NCBI RefSeq assembly: GCF_004214895.1
Contig: NZ_CP035952.1
Location: 1,808,501-1,872,500, forward strand
Direction of reading: 5' to 3'
Length of the DNA stretch: 64,000 nucleotides
DNA from: Pseudomonas tructae
GTDB lineage: Bacteria; Pseudomonadota; Gammaproteobacteria; Pseudomonadales; Pseudomonadaceae
A program made the translations under genes and the position numbers. Shown here piece after piece: positions 18,104 through 25,403 of this stretch. Position 1 is the stretch's first letter; every line of letters begins with the position of its first letter. The notes under the pieces are model-generated. The model worked only from the letters and a program-made list of their open reading frames with translations, was not told where the DNA came from and did no database searches.

Positions 18104-18347
18104 GGGTTTTATCTGGCAAGGGCTCTATACCGGGCTTTTACACCGGACAGCAAGCAGTGTCTAGGGCGTTGTGTCGGCGGTATTGTTGCACGGGCGGTAA
18201 CAGTGATTGTCCGGCTTCGCGATTTAACCGGCTGAAGTACCTTGTAAACTAAGCACATCCCACACAGAAAGTTGCAGTGGGGTCGGTACTTCGTGTTATG
18301 TCCCACGACTTGATATAACAACTTCTCCGCGCCCGTTCTGGCAAATG

Positions 18348-18372
18348 AAGTCAATCGATTAGTTTGATTGCT
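18348..18372. promoter_or_regulatory. Imperfect inverted repeat before the DUF2790 gene
   Basis: CAATC and GATTG half-sites, extended by AAG/CTT, surround ATTAGTTT and end 16 nt before the start codon. The roughly 280-bp region before it (18109-18388) holds no gene I can support. It also contains a TTGATATAA-like segment. The role is a guess: an operator or a leader hairpin. Confidence 0.3.
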
Positions 18373-18388
18373 TTGCAGGCCTATTATT

Positions 18389-18646
18389 ATGAAACGTTTA
18401 ATTGCACTTGCCCTGGTTGCTGTTTCTTCGTTCGCCATGGCCGATGAAATCAACACCGCAGCAGCCCAACCGGTGGTTGAGCAGTACGACTACAGCAACA
18501 ACCTGGATATTGCCAAAGTTATCAGTTTGTCGACGATTCCCAATGTCTGCGAAGTGGTTCCGGCCACCATGACCTACGAAGACCATCAAGGTCAACGGCA
18601 CACCATCGAGTACCGCGCCATGGGCGACGGCTGCAGCAACGGCTGA
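18389..18646 (+). CDS. DUF2790 secreted small protein
   Basis: An 85-aa exported protein. The signal peptide MKRLIALALVAVSSFAMA is followed by a mature region with YDYSNNLDIAKVISLS and a CEVVPATMTYEDHQGQ segment, the pattern of the Pseudomonas DUF2790 family. Two cysteines may pair. The function of the family is unknown to me; paralogues are often several per genome. The start at 18389 is chosen because it begins the signal peptide. Confidence 0.85.
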   Translation: MKRLIALALVAVSSFAMADEINTAAAQPVVEQYDYSNNLDIAKVISLSTIPNVCEVVPATMTYEDHQGQRHTIEYRAMGDGCSNG

Positions 18647-18745
18647 GACCGTTGGGCAGCTCTGGGTTGCGCACTGCAGGGCTTGAGCTAGGGTAAGAGG
18701 TGTTCAGAGTGGACAGCTTTTTCTATCTCACATGGAGTGAATGCA

Positions 18746-19375
18746 ATGAACAGCCCGGAAAAAAACCTGCGTCACGGTCGTGTCATTTCACCGGCCAGCC
18801 GTGGCTCCAAGACTGTCGAACTGGGATTGCTCGGCAATTGGCAGGTCAATGAAATGGAAGGCGGCAAAAACTTCCCAAGCCTGGTGGCAGGCCCTGTGCC
18901 CACGCCGTTCCAGACGGACGTCGACAGTGTTGCCCCCCCCGCAGACGGATATATTCTAAGTGGTGGCAAACAGGACGCGCGTGACTGTGTCAACTTCACC
19001 AATGCGGAAATGTCCGCCAAACTTGGCTCACCCTTCAACTGGCCGTTGTTGAACGTCACACCCGGCCAGACGTTTCAGGTGAAGTGGGAGTATACGGCGG
19101 CGCACATCACCCGTGGTTACCGCTGGTTTATTACCAAAGATGGTTGGGATGCCAACAAGCGCATCAGCCGTGCCCAGCTCGAGACGGCGCCGTTCGCCGA
19201 AGACCTCTACCCCTACACGCCGTACTACAGCCACAAGGACAAGCTCAAGGCCAAGGTCGAGCACGAGGTCAAGCTGCCCGCCAACAAGCGCGGCCACCAT
19301 GTGATCGTGCTGCTGTGGCTGGTCGCTGATACTGGCAACGCTTTCTACCAGGCCTTCGACGTCAACTTCCAGTAA
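18746..19375 (+). CDS. AA10 lytic polysaccharide monooxygenase-like / chitin-binding protein lacking a signal peptide
   Basis: A 209-aa protein with the AA10 fold. HGRVISPASR starts at residue 10, the second copper His is His120 in TAAH followed by YRWFITKDGWD, and the C-terminal strand NAFYQAFDVNF has an aromatic axial-type residue. Active LPMOs need the first His as the mature N-terminus, released by signal peptidase. Here only MNSPEKNLR precedes it. The reading frame is closed by a TAG at 18689-18691 and encodes no hydrophobic segment. GGAG at 18734-18737 supports the ATG at 18746. It may be exported by an unknown route, processed otherwise, or act only as a chitin/GlcNAc-binding protein. 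Confidence 0.85.
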   Translation: MNSPEKNLRHGRVISPASRGSKTVELGLLGNWQVNEMEGGKNFPSLVAGPVPTPFQTDVDSVAPPADGYILSGGKQDARDCVNFTNAEMSAKLGSPFNWPLLNVTPGQTFQVKWEYTAAHITRGYRWFITKDGWDANKRISRAQLETAPFAEDLYPYTPYYSHKDKLKAKVEHEVKLPANKRGHHVIVLLWLVADTGNAFYQAFDVNFQ

Positions 19376-19381
19376 TTCGCC

Positions 19382-20443
19382 TCACTGGCTCTCGCGCGCC
19401 AGCAGCTCACGCTTGCGCTCCACGCCCCAACGGTAACCCGAGAGATTGCCGTCGCTGCGCACCACCCGATGACACGGGATGGCCACAGCCAGGGCGTTGG
19501 CAGCGCAGGCCTGGGCCACGGCACGCACCGCCCTGGGGGAGCCAATTTGCTGGGCGATCTCGGCATAGCTGGCAGTGCTGCCGGCCGGGATCGTCCGCAA
19601 GGCCTGCCAGACCCGCTCCTGGAAGGCGGTGCCGCGCAGGTCCAGTGGCAGGTCGAGGCCGATCCCCGGAGCCTCGATAAAGCCCACCACCCTGGCGACC
19701 AAAGTTTCGAAGCTGGCGTCGCCACCGATCAGGTTGGCCTTGGGGAATTTGTCCTGCAGGTCTTCCAGCAGCGTCTGCGGGTCGTCGCCCAGCAAGATCG
19801 CGCAAATCCCCCGAGCACTCTGCGCCACCAATATCGCCCCCAATGAACACTGGCCGAGGGCAAAGCGGATATCGGTATTGGCGCCGCCATCGCGATAGGC
19901 GCCCGGGGTCATGCCCAAGCGGGCGTTGCTTGATTCGTAGAAGCGGCTGTTGGAGTTGAATCCGGCCTCGTACAAGGCATGGGTGACACTGCTCGCATGC
20001 TGCAGCTGGGTACGCACTTTGCGCGCCCGGTGGGCCGTGGCATAGGCCTTGGGGGTGAGCCCGGTAACGGCCTTGAACACCCGATGAAAGTGGTACGGGC
20101 TCATCTGCAGCTGTTCGGCCAATTGGTTCAGGTTCGGCGCCGGCTCAGTGCTTTCAATCAAGGCGCAGGCGCGGGTGACCTGGGCCCGGTGCTGTTCGGC
20201 GACGTGGGTCTGGTCGGCACCACGGCGTTTGCTTGGCCGGTAGCCGGCGGCCTCGGCCTGCTCGGCAGTGTCGAAGAACTCGACGTTATCGATGAGCGGC
20301 AGGCGTGCGCTGCTGCTCGCGCGGCAGTACACGCCTGTGGTGCGCACGCCATAGACGAAGGCCTGGTCCGCAGCCGGGTCGCGGGCGAGGATGGCCTGCC
20401 AGCGTGGGTCGGACTCACTGATGCGGGGTTTGCCTGTTCTCAT
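19382..20443 (-). CDS. ada: Ada-like methyltransferase/AraC regulator with degenerate zinc-sensor domain
   Basis: A 353-aa protein with the three Ada parts: N-terminal Ada_Zn-binding domain (about 1-85), AraC-type helix-turn-helix (about 95-190, NLNQLAEQLQMSPYHFHRVF), and a C-terminal O6-methylguanine methyltransferase with the active site IPCHRVV (Cys324). In E. coli Ada, Cys38, 42, 69 and 72 bind zinc. Here Cys40 matches Cys38, but the others read Ser44, Ser71 and Arg74. The methylphosphotriester sensor has therefore lost three zinc ligands while the suicide methyl acceptor stays intact. It is the last gene of a MocR-alkA-ada arrangement, 76 nt after alkA. Confidence 0.92.
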   Translation of the reverse strand: MRTGKPRISESDPRWQAILARDPAADQAFVYGVRTTGVYCRASSSARLPLIDNVEFFDTAEQAEAAGYRPSKRRGADQTHVAEQHRAQVTRACALIESTEPAPNLNQLAEQLQMSPYHFHRVFKAVTGLTPKAYATAHRARKVRTQLQHASSVTHALYEAGFNSNSRFYESSNARLGMTPGAYRDGGANTDIRFALGQCSLGAILVAQSARGICAILLGDDPQTLLEDLQDKFPKANLIGGDASFETLVARVVGFIEAPGIGLDLPLDLRGTAFQERVWQALRTIPAGSTASYAEIAQQIGSPRAVRAVAQACAANALAVAIPCHRVVRSDGNLSGYRWGVERKRELLARESQ

Positions 20444-20519
20444 GACGAGGTGCTCCTGGCATTGATCGAGGGCTTCAGGCTACGGGGGCGGCCCAGCGAA
20501 AAAACTCCGAGTCTTGCGT

Positions 20520-21149
20520 TCAAACTCGTGTGGCCGGCACCCGCCACAGGTACCAGGCCGCCACGGTTCGGTAGGGGCTCCAGTGCTTGCCCAGCTCGAT
20601 CATTTGCCGGCGTGTCGGTTGTCTTTCCAGGCCCTGCAGCCGGCGATAACCCTCGCGTACGCCAAAGTCGTCGGCCGGCAGGATATCCATGCGTTCCAGG
20701 GTATAGATCAGCAGCATCTCGACGGTCCAGCGGCCGACCCCGCGCAGGCTGACCAGGCGCTCGATCAGCGCTTCATCGTCCAGTGCCAGGGCGTCTTGAT
20801 AGTCCGGTACCAACCCCTCGATCCGCGCCCGGGCGATGCCCTGGATGGTTGCCAGTTTGCTCGCCGAGAAGCCGCAAGCGCGCAACTGTTCCGGGGTGCT
20901 CGCCAGCACCTGCTCGGGGCTGGGAAACACGCTGCCTGGATAGAGCGCCAGTAAGCGTCCGAGGATGGCATCGCCAGCCTTGGCATGCAGTTGCTGGTAG
21001 GCGATGGCCCGTATCAAGGCTTGATAGGGGTCGCGGGTGGGTTTGGGTTGATGCAGGCAAGGGCCGACCGCCTCGATGTGCGCAGCCCAGTGTGGGTCCA
21101 GTGCGGCGAGGCAGGTTTGTGCCTGGGTATAGAACGCGTGCTTGCTCAT
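20520..21149 (-). CDS. alkA: DNA-3-methyladenine glycosylase II (AlkA-like)
   Basis: A 209-aa HhH-GPD base-excision glycosylase that removes alkylated purines. The helix-hairpin-helix is LRGVGRWTV (135-143) and the catalytic Asp lies in LPADDFGV (Asp160/161). It lacks the N-terminal TBP-like domain of E. coli AlkA, giving the compact form common in pseudomonads. The ATG at 21149 overlaps the TGA of the MocR gene by one base (TGATG), so the two are translationally coupled. A longer in-frame reading upstream is rejected. Together with ada it forms an alkylation-repair unit. Confidence 0.92.
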   Translation of the reverse strand: MSKHAFYTQAQTCLAALDPHWAAHIEAVGPCLHQPKPTRDPYQALIRAIAYQQLHAKAGDAILGRLLALYPGSVFPSPEQVLASTPEQLRACGFSASKLATIQGIARARIEGLVPDYQDALALDDEALIERLVSLRGVGRWTVEMLLIYTLERMDILPADDFGVREGYRRLQGLERQPTRRQMIELGKHWSPYRTVAAWYLWRVPATRV

Positions 21150-22492
21150 CAGGCCTCCAGTGCCTTGCTCACTTGCTCCAGTGCCTGCTTGAGTTCGGCG
21201 CGGCTGGTAGCCGCCGACAGGCTGATGCGGATTGCCGCCAGATCCTGCTGTTTTACCGCGAACACCTCGCCTGGCACCACTGCTACGCCGTTGGCCCGGC
21301 AAGCCTGGGCCAGGCGTGCGGCGCTGAGCCCGGCCTTGACCCAGATGTGTGGCGAAGGCTGGCGGTGATTGATCAGGTGGTTGCCCAGAATTCTGCAGGC
21401 CAGGCGCCAGCGCTGGCGGACTTCTTCGCGTTGCCAGGCCAGGCGCCGCTGCGCGGTGCCGTCGGCGATCCAGCGACAGGCAATCTGCAGGTTCAGCGGC
21501 GACACTTGCCAGTGAGTGGCCTGGGCATGGGGGTCGATCTGTTCCAGCAAGGCCGGGTCGGCCACGATCCAGCCCAGGCGCAAGCCGGCGCCCACGGTTT
21601 TCGACAGGCTGCTGATCAATATGCCGCGCTGCCCGAGCAATGGCCACAGCGGCGGTTGGTCGCTCAGTGCGCCGTAGACATCGTCTTCGATTACCCGCAA
21701 GTCATGGCGTTCGACCACCTCGGCGATTGCCTGTTGGCGTGCGCGGCTCATGCACGCACCGGTAGGGTTGTGCAGGCTCGGGGTGAGCACCAGCACCCGG
21801 GCACCGGAGGCCCGGGCGACGCGATCGAGGTCATCCGGCGCTATGCCTTGCTCGTCCAAGGTGATGCCATGCAACGGCAGGCGCAGTTGCCGGCAGGCGG
21901 CCTTGATGCCGGGCGCGGTGAGGGCCTCGACCAGCACTGCTTCACCGGGCTGGCACAGCGACAGCAACACCGCGAACAAGCCCTGCTGGGCACCGCCGCA
22001 GAGCAGCAATTGCTGGTCGCTGAGCTGCAGGCCGCGGTTGCTCAGCCAGCAAGCGCCGTGCACACGACCGTGCAGCAAGGCTTCGGCACTCAGGTAGTGA
22101 TCCAGGCACCCTGCCTGGCCGTCTTGGAGGAGGGCTTGCAGGGTGACTTCGCTGTCGCGGTTGGCCCGGTCGATCACCGGCACATTGGTCGACAGGTCGA
22201 TCAGGCTTGATTGCACGTCGCGCTGTTTGAGACGAAACAGCGTGGCCTCCTTGCTGCCGGCCAGCACATAGGTGCCACGCCCGACTTCGCCCGAGACCAG
22301 GTGTCGCGCTGCCGCCTCGCGGTAGGCTTGCTGAGTGGTGCTGGGGTTGAGCCCCAGGTTCCAGGCCAGGCGGCGTTGTGGCGGCAAGCGTTCGCCGACT
22401 TTCAGCTCGCCACGCTCGATGGCAGCGGCAATGGCGTCGACCAGGGCCAGGTAGCGTGGCTGGGCATCGTCGGCGAGGGCAGGGGTCCACAT
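21149..22492 (-). CDS. MocR-type GntR/aminotransferase transcriptional regulator
   Basis: A 447-aa fusion. The N-terminal GntR winged helix (about 1-75, with GERLPPQRRLAWNLGLNPST) is followed by a fold-type I aminotransferase-like domain with the PLP-Lys segment SSLSKTVGAGLRLGW and NPTGACMS. MocR proteins sense PLP or amino-group ligands and bind direct repeats. It is the first gene of a unit ending in alkA and ada, and is divergent from a PLP-dependent Ser/Thr dehydratase gene with 87 bp between. Direct repeats in that interval are a candidate operator. Confidence 0.92.
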   Translation of the reverse strand: MWTPALADDAQPRYLALVDAIAAAIERGELKVGERLPPQRRLAWNLGLNPSTTQQAYREAAARHLVSGEVGRGTYVLAGSKEATLFRLKQRDVQSSLIDLSTNVPVIDRANRDSEVTLQALLQDGQAGCLDHYLSAEALLHGRVHGACWLSNRGLQLSDQQLLLCGGAQQGLFAVLLSLCQPGEAVLVEALTAPGIKAACRQLRLPLHGITLDEQGIAPDDLDRVARASGARVLVLTPSLHNPTGACMSRARQQAIAEVVERHDLRVIEDDVYGALSDQPPLWPLLGQRGILISSLSKTVGAGLRLGWIVADPALLEQIDPHAQATHWQVSPLNLQIACRWIADGTAQRRLAWQREEVRQRWRLACRILGNHLINHRQPSPHIWVKAGLSAARLAQACRANGVAVVPGEVFAVKQQDLAAIRISLSAATSRAELKQALEQVSKALEA

Positions 22493-22502
22493 TTATTGTT
22501 GG

Positions 22503-22533
22503 CCATGCAATATAAGAATGTACCCATACAATG
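22503..22533. promoter_or_regulatory. Direct repeats in the MocR / dehydratase intergenic region
   Basis: CCATGCAATA (22503-22512) and CCATACAATG (22524-22533) are direct repeats offset by 21 bp, two helical turns, surrounding a TATAAG hexamer. This spacing and geometry resembles known MocR/PdxR-type operators. Assignment to the adjacent MocR is inference. Confidence 0.5.
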
Positions 22534-22579
22534 CGCGGCGACTAGGATCGGGTCAAATCCACTCTTGCCGAGGTGCTCC

Positions 22580-23536
22580 ATGTTCGATCTGCCTGCCCTG
22601 CGCGAAGCTGCCCGCCTGGTTCATGTCAGCGTACCCGCCACCCCACAGTATGCCTGGCCGCGCCTGGCCGAGCGGTTGGGCTGCGAGGTCTGGGTCAAGC
22701 ATGAAAACCATGCCCCGACCGGCGCCTTCAAGGTGCGCGGCGGGTTGATGTATGTGCAGTGGCTGTTGGCGCAGAAACCGATGGCCCGTGGCCTGGTCAC
22801 CGCGACCCGTGGCAACCATGGCCAGAGCATGGCCCTGGCAGCGCGCAATGCCGGACTGCCGATCATCATCGTGGTGCCTGAAGGCAACTCATTGGAGAAG
22901 AATGCGGCGATGCGCGCCCTGGGCGCCCAGTTGATCGAACACGGCGCCGATTTTGACCAGGCCCGCGAGGAGGCCGCACGCCTGGCCCGCTTGCACGATT
23001 ACGAGAGCGTCCCGCCGTTTCACCCCGAGTTGATCCGCGGCGTTGCCACCTATGCCCTGGAACTGCTGGAGGCGGTGCACGCGCTTGATTGCGTCTATGT
23101 GCCGATCGGCATGGGCTCGGGCATCTGCGGCCTGATCCAGGCGCGCAACCTGCTTGGCCTGAATACCGAAATCGTCGGCGTAGTGTCCAGCGCCGCAGAT
23201 GCTTTCGCCCAGAGCCTTGAACAGGACCGTATCGTCACCACCGCCACGGCCAATACCTTTGCCGATGGCATGGCGTGCCGCATGCCGTTGCCCGAAGCGT
23301 TCGAAATCATCCGCCAGCACGCCGCGCGCATCGTGCGGGTCAGCGACGAGGAAGTGGCCCAGGCCATGCGCATCTACCACGAAGACACCCACAACACCGC
23401 CGAAGGCGCGGGCGCCGCTGGGCTTGCCGCGTTGATCCAGGAGCGCGAGCGCCAGCAGGGGCGCAAGGTGGCGGTGATTCTCAGTGGGGCGAATATTGAT
23501 CGGCAGCGGTATGCGCAGGTGTTGGCGGGGGATTGA
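22580..23536 (+). CDS. PLP-dependent threonine/serine dehydratase-like protein
   Basis: A 318-aa fold-type II PLP enzyme. The Schiff-base Lys51 is in PTGAFKVRGG, the substrate-side segment TRGNHGQS is present, and the phosphate-binding Gly loop is GMGSG. Such enzymes deaminate threonine, serine or hydroxy-amino acids. No ACT regulatory domain follows, so it is catabolic rather than the IlvA type. The HENHAPTGAF signature also resembles EutB-like hydroxyectoine-pathway dehydratases, but none of the other ectoine genes is nearby. Control by the divergent MocR is plausible. Confidence 0.88.
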   Translation: MFDLPALREAARLVHVSVPATPQYAWPRLAERLGCEVWVKHENHAPTGAFKVRGGLMYVQWLLAQKPMARGLVTATRGNHGQSMALAARNAGLPIIIVVPEGNSLEKNAAMRALGAQLIEHGADFDQAREEAARLARLHDYESVPPFHPELIRGVATYALELLEAVHALDCVYVPIGMGSGICGLIQARNLLGLNTEIVGVVSSAADAFAQSLEQDRIVTTATANTFADGMACRMPLPEAFEIIRQHAARIVRVSDEEVAQAMRIYHEDTHNTAEGAGAAGLAALIQERERQQGRKVAVILSGANIDRQRYAQVLAGD

Positions 23537-23615
23537 AAAATCCTGAAAGGATCGGTTGATAAAAGTGCTATCTGAATTTGCTAGCATTTTTGCCGGCAAC
23601 CGAGGATCTACGGCC

Positions 23616-23846
23616 ATGAACACTATGAGCTACAAGGGCTACACCGCCCGAATCGAATACGACCCACGGGATGACACTTTCGTCGGTCGTGTCCTCGGCG
23701 TACGCGAAATCATAAGCTTCCACGCAAACGCCGTCCTGCCATTGCACGAGGCGTTTCACCTGGCGCTGGATGATTACCTGGCCGATTGCGACGAACGTGC
23801 AGCGCAAGCCTCAACGGGGGCAATTTCTTCCAATACAGCCGGATAA
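23616..23846 (+). CDS. Orphan HicB-like protein
   Basis: A 76-aa protein with the HicB antitoxin core: MSYKGYTARIEYDPRDDTF, then GRVLGV and a C-terminal EAFHLALDDYLADC helix. A hicA toxin gene is absent on both sides: only 79 bp lie upstream to the dehydratase stop, and a LysE-type gene follows. The usual C-terminal DNA-binding helix of HicB is also missing, replaced by a Ser/Ala tail. It may be a solitary regulator or a relic. Confidence 0.75.
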   Translation: MNTMSYKGYTARIEYDPRDDTFVGRVLGVREIISFHANAVLPLHEAFHLALDDYLADCDERAAQASTGAISSNTAG

Positions 23847-23894
23847 ATAACCGTTCTAATAGCGCCTGCCTTCAACACGGGTTATGGAGCGTCG

Positions 23895-24554
23895 ATGCCC
23901 TTTTCAAACGGATTTCTGCTGAGTTTGTCGCTGTGCCTGGATATCGGCATTGCCAATATCGCCATGATCACCCTGGCCATGCAGCGCGGATTCCTGCAGG
24001 GCTTGTGGTTGGGGCTGGGGACCTGTGTCGGGGATCTGCTGTATGCCATTGCCGCATTGGCCGGGATGACCGTGCTGCTGCAATTTGAAACGGTGCGCTG
24101 GGTGTTGTGGTTAGGCGGTTCGGTGTTGCTGGTGTGGTTTGCTATCAAGATGCTGCTGGCCGCGCTGCGTGGCAATGCCCACCTGGAAACCCGTGGCGAG
24201 GTGGTGATGGAGTCGGCCTGGCGCGAATTCAGCCGAGGCGTCTTTCTGGCCATGTCGTCGCCCAGCGCCATTCTCTGGTTTGCCGCGGTCGGTGGGGTGC
24301 TGATTTCCCGCTCCGGTGGCGGTAGCCTGCTTGAAGCCGGGCTGTTTCTCTCCGGTTTTTTTGCCGCCGGGCTGATCTGGTGCCTGTCGTTGTGCGGTAT
24401 TGCCAGCCACGGCGGGCGGTTGTTGGGTGAGCGTCTGCTGACCTGGTCGTACCTGCTGTCGGCGGGCATCTTCTGTTATTTCGCCGGTTACGTGATTCTT
24501 TCCGGCTACCGTGAGTTCATTCTCGCCGTGCCTGCGGCCACGCCGGGTCTATAA
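23895..24554 (+). CDS. LysE-family exporter
   Basis: A 219-aa inner-membrane protein with about six hydrophobic segments and the LysE/RhtB layout: long first helix, AMQRGFLQGLWLGLGTCVGD, and SPSAILWFAAVGG in the middle. Family members export amino acids or related compounds. The typical GP(N/G) start motif is replaced by LDIGIANIA, so the substrate is open. A short basic-peptide gene and a terminator follow. Confidence 0.88.
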   Translation: MPFSNGFLLSLSLCLDIGIANIAMITLAMQRGFLQGLWLGLGTCVGDLLYAIAALAGMTVLLQFETVRWVLWLGGSVLLVWFAIKMLLAALRGNAHLETRGEVVMESAWREFSRGVFLAMSSPSAILWFAAVGGVLISRSGGGSLLEAGLFLSGFFAAGLIWCLSLCGIASHGGRLLGERLLTWSYLLSAGIFCYFAGYVILSGYREFILAVPAATPGL

Positions 24555-24602
24555 TGAACCGGGACACCGCTGCGCAGGTGCCGTCAGGCAGGAGGATCTT
24601 CG

Positions 24603-24716
24603 ATGAAAGGTCTTGATGCAAAAAAGATGACGAAGAAAAAACCACTGAAAACCGCCAAAGAAAAACACGCCGCCAAACGCGCCAAGCGCTCCGGCGAGAG
24701 TTTTCTTCCGCAATAA
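24603..24716 (+). CDS. Small highly basic peptide
   Basis: A 37-aa reading frame, MKGLDAKKMTKKKPLKTAKE continuing to SGESFLPQ, with about 15 Lys/Arg. A strong AGGAGG ribosome-binding site lies 8 nt upstream and a clear terminator lies 6 nt downstream, so it looks like a real expressed gene. Its charge suggests binding to nucleic acid or ribosomes. I recall similar short Lys-rich proteins annotated as hypothetical in Pseudomonas, without function. Confidence 0.65.
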   Translation: MKGLDAKKMTKKKPLKTAKEKHAAKRAKRSGESFLPQ

Positions 24717-24721
24717 GGCCA

Positions 24722-24744
24722 AGAGCTCCGCAAGGGGCTCTTTT
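24722..24744 (+). terminator. Rho-independent terminator
   Basis: GAGCTCC and GGGGCTC arms around GCAA are followed by TTTT. It lies directly after the basic-peptide gene and probably ends the LysE-peptide transcript. Confidence 0.75.
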
Positions 24745-24767
24745 CGTCAGGGCCCACTGGCATAGCC

Positions 24768-24845
24768 GTGGCCCGGGCTCCGGAGTTCGAACGCTACGGC
24801 AAAAACTTCAACCCCTACGACAGCAATAGCGTGATGCAAATATGA
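24768..24845 (+). pseudogene. Possible remnant of a GyrI-like / AraC effector-binding domain
   Basis: An open stretch reads PEFERYGKNFNPYDSNS followed by a stop. PxFExYgxdFdP is the near-C-terminal signature of GyrI-like effector-binding domains. No start and no upstream domain remain; the stretch begins just after the terminator. It looks like the tail of a deleted gene. The match is short, so this is tentative. Confidence 0.35.
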
Positions 24846-24862
24846 CTTTTCCTGCAAAGCAA

Positions 24863-25312
24863 ATGATCGAAACCTGCACCGATGCTCAACAACCGGCTTG
24901 GCTGGCGCTGCGTCAGGCATTGTGGCCCGACTGTCCGCTTGATGAGCATCGGCGCTCGTTGCAGGAAACCCTCGAGCAACCGCAACGGCTGATTGCCTTG
25001 CTGGCCCGTGATAGTGCGGGTCAGGCCCTGGGTTTTGCCGAGGCCTCGATCCGCAGTGACTACGTCAATGGCAGCAACAGCTCGCCGGTGGCTTTTCTCG
25101 AAGGCGTGTTCGTCGCGCCCCAGGCCCGTGGCCAGGGCGTCGCCGGGCAACTGATTGCGGCGCTCGAGCAGTGGGCCGTCCGCCAGGGCTGCAGCGAGCT
25201 GGCCTCGGACGCCGCCCTGGACAACCACAGCAGTCACGCCATGCATGAGGCCTTGGGCTTTCGTGAAACCGAGCGGGTGGTGTACTTCCTCAAGTCCTTG
25301 GCCAAGGGCTGA
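24863..25312 (+). CDS. AAC(6')-like aminoglycoside N-acetyltransferase (GNAT)
   Basis: A 149-aa GNAT protein with the sequence pattern of chromosomal AAC(6')-I enzymes: EASIRSDYVNGSNSSPVAFL, then the acetyl-CoA loop FVAPQARGQGVAGQLI, then SDAALDNHSSHAMHEALGF. These enzymes acetylate the 6'-amino group of aminoglycosides such as tobramycin or amikacin. The ATG at 24863 aligns best with family starts. An ATG at 24842, adding seven residues, is possible; neither has a strong ribosome-binding site. Native function and drug range are unproven. Confidence 0.85.
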   Translation: MIETCTDAQQPAWLALRQALWPDCPLDEHRRSLQETLEQPQRLIALLARDSAGQALGFAEASIRSDYVNGSNSSPVAFLEGVFVAPQARGQGVAGQLIAALEQWAVRQGCSELASDAALDNHSSHAMHEALGFRETERVVYFLKSLAKG

Positions 25313-25361
25313 TTTTTCCGGGCTGTCGATTTCAGTCACGGCCATTCGACCATCTGTGAAC

Positions 25362-25380
25362 GCGCCGAGTTTTTCGGCGC
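25362..25380 (+). terminator. Hairpin after the acetyltransferase gene
   Basis: GCGCCG and CGGCGC arms surround AGTTTTT, 50 nt downstream of the stop and just before the next gene's ribosome-binding site. It lacks a T-run after the stem, so it could be an attenuating or processing hairpin rather than a full terminator. Confidence 0.4.
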
Positions 25381-25403
25381 CTTAACGCACAGAGGACATG
25401 ACC

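Noticed and set aside
20520..21647. 375-codon version of alkA beginning within the MocR gene
   Set aside because: The AlkA domain starts at 21149 with TGATG coupling; the upstream residues are a shifted reading of MocR.
23553..23590. TTGATA ... TAGCAT promoter before the HicB-like gene
   Set aside because: The spacer is 20 bp, beyond the usual 16-18, so I do not annotate it.
24842..24862. Earlier ATG of the AAC(6')-like gene
   Set aside because: The alternative at 24863 fits family N-termini better; no ribosome-binding site supports either, so this is kept only as an option.
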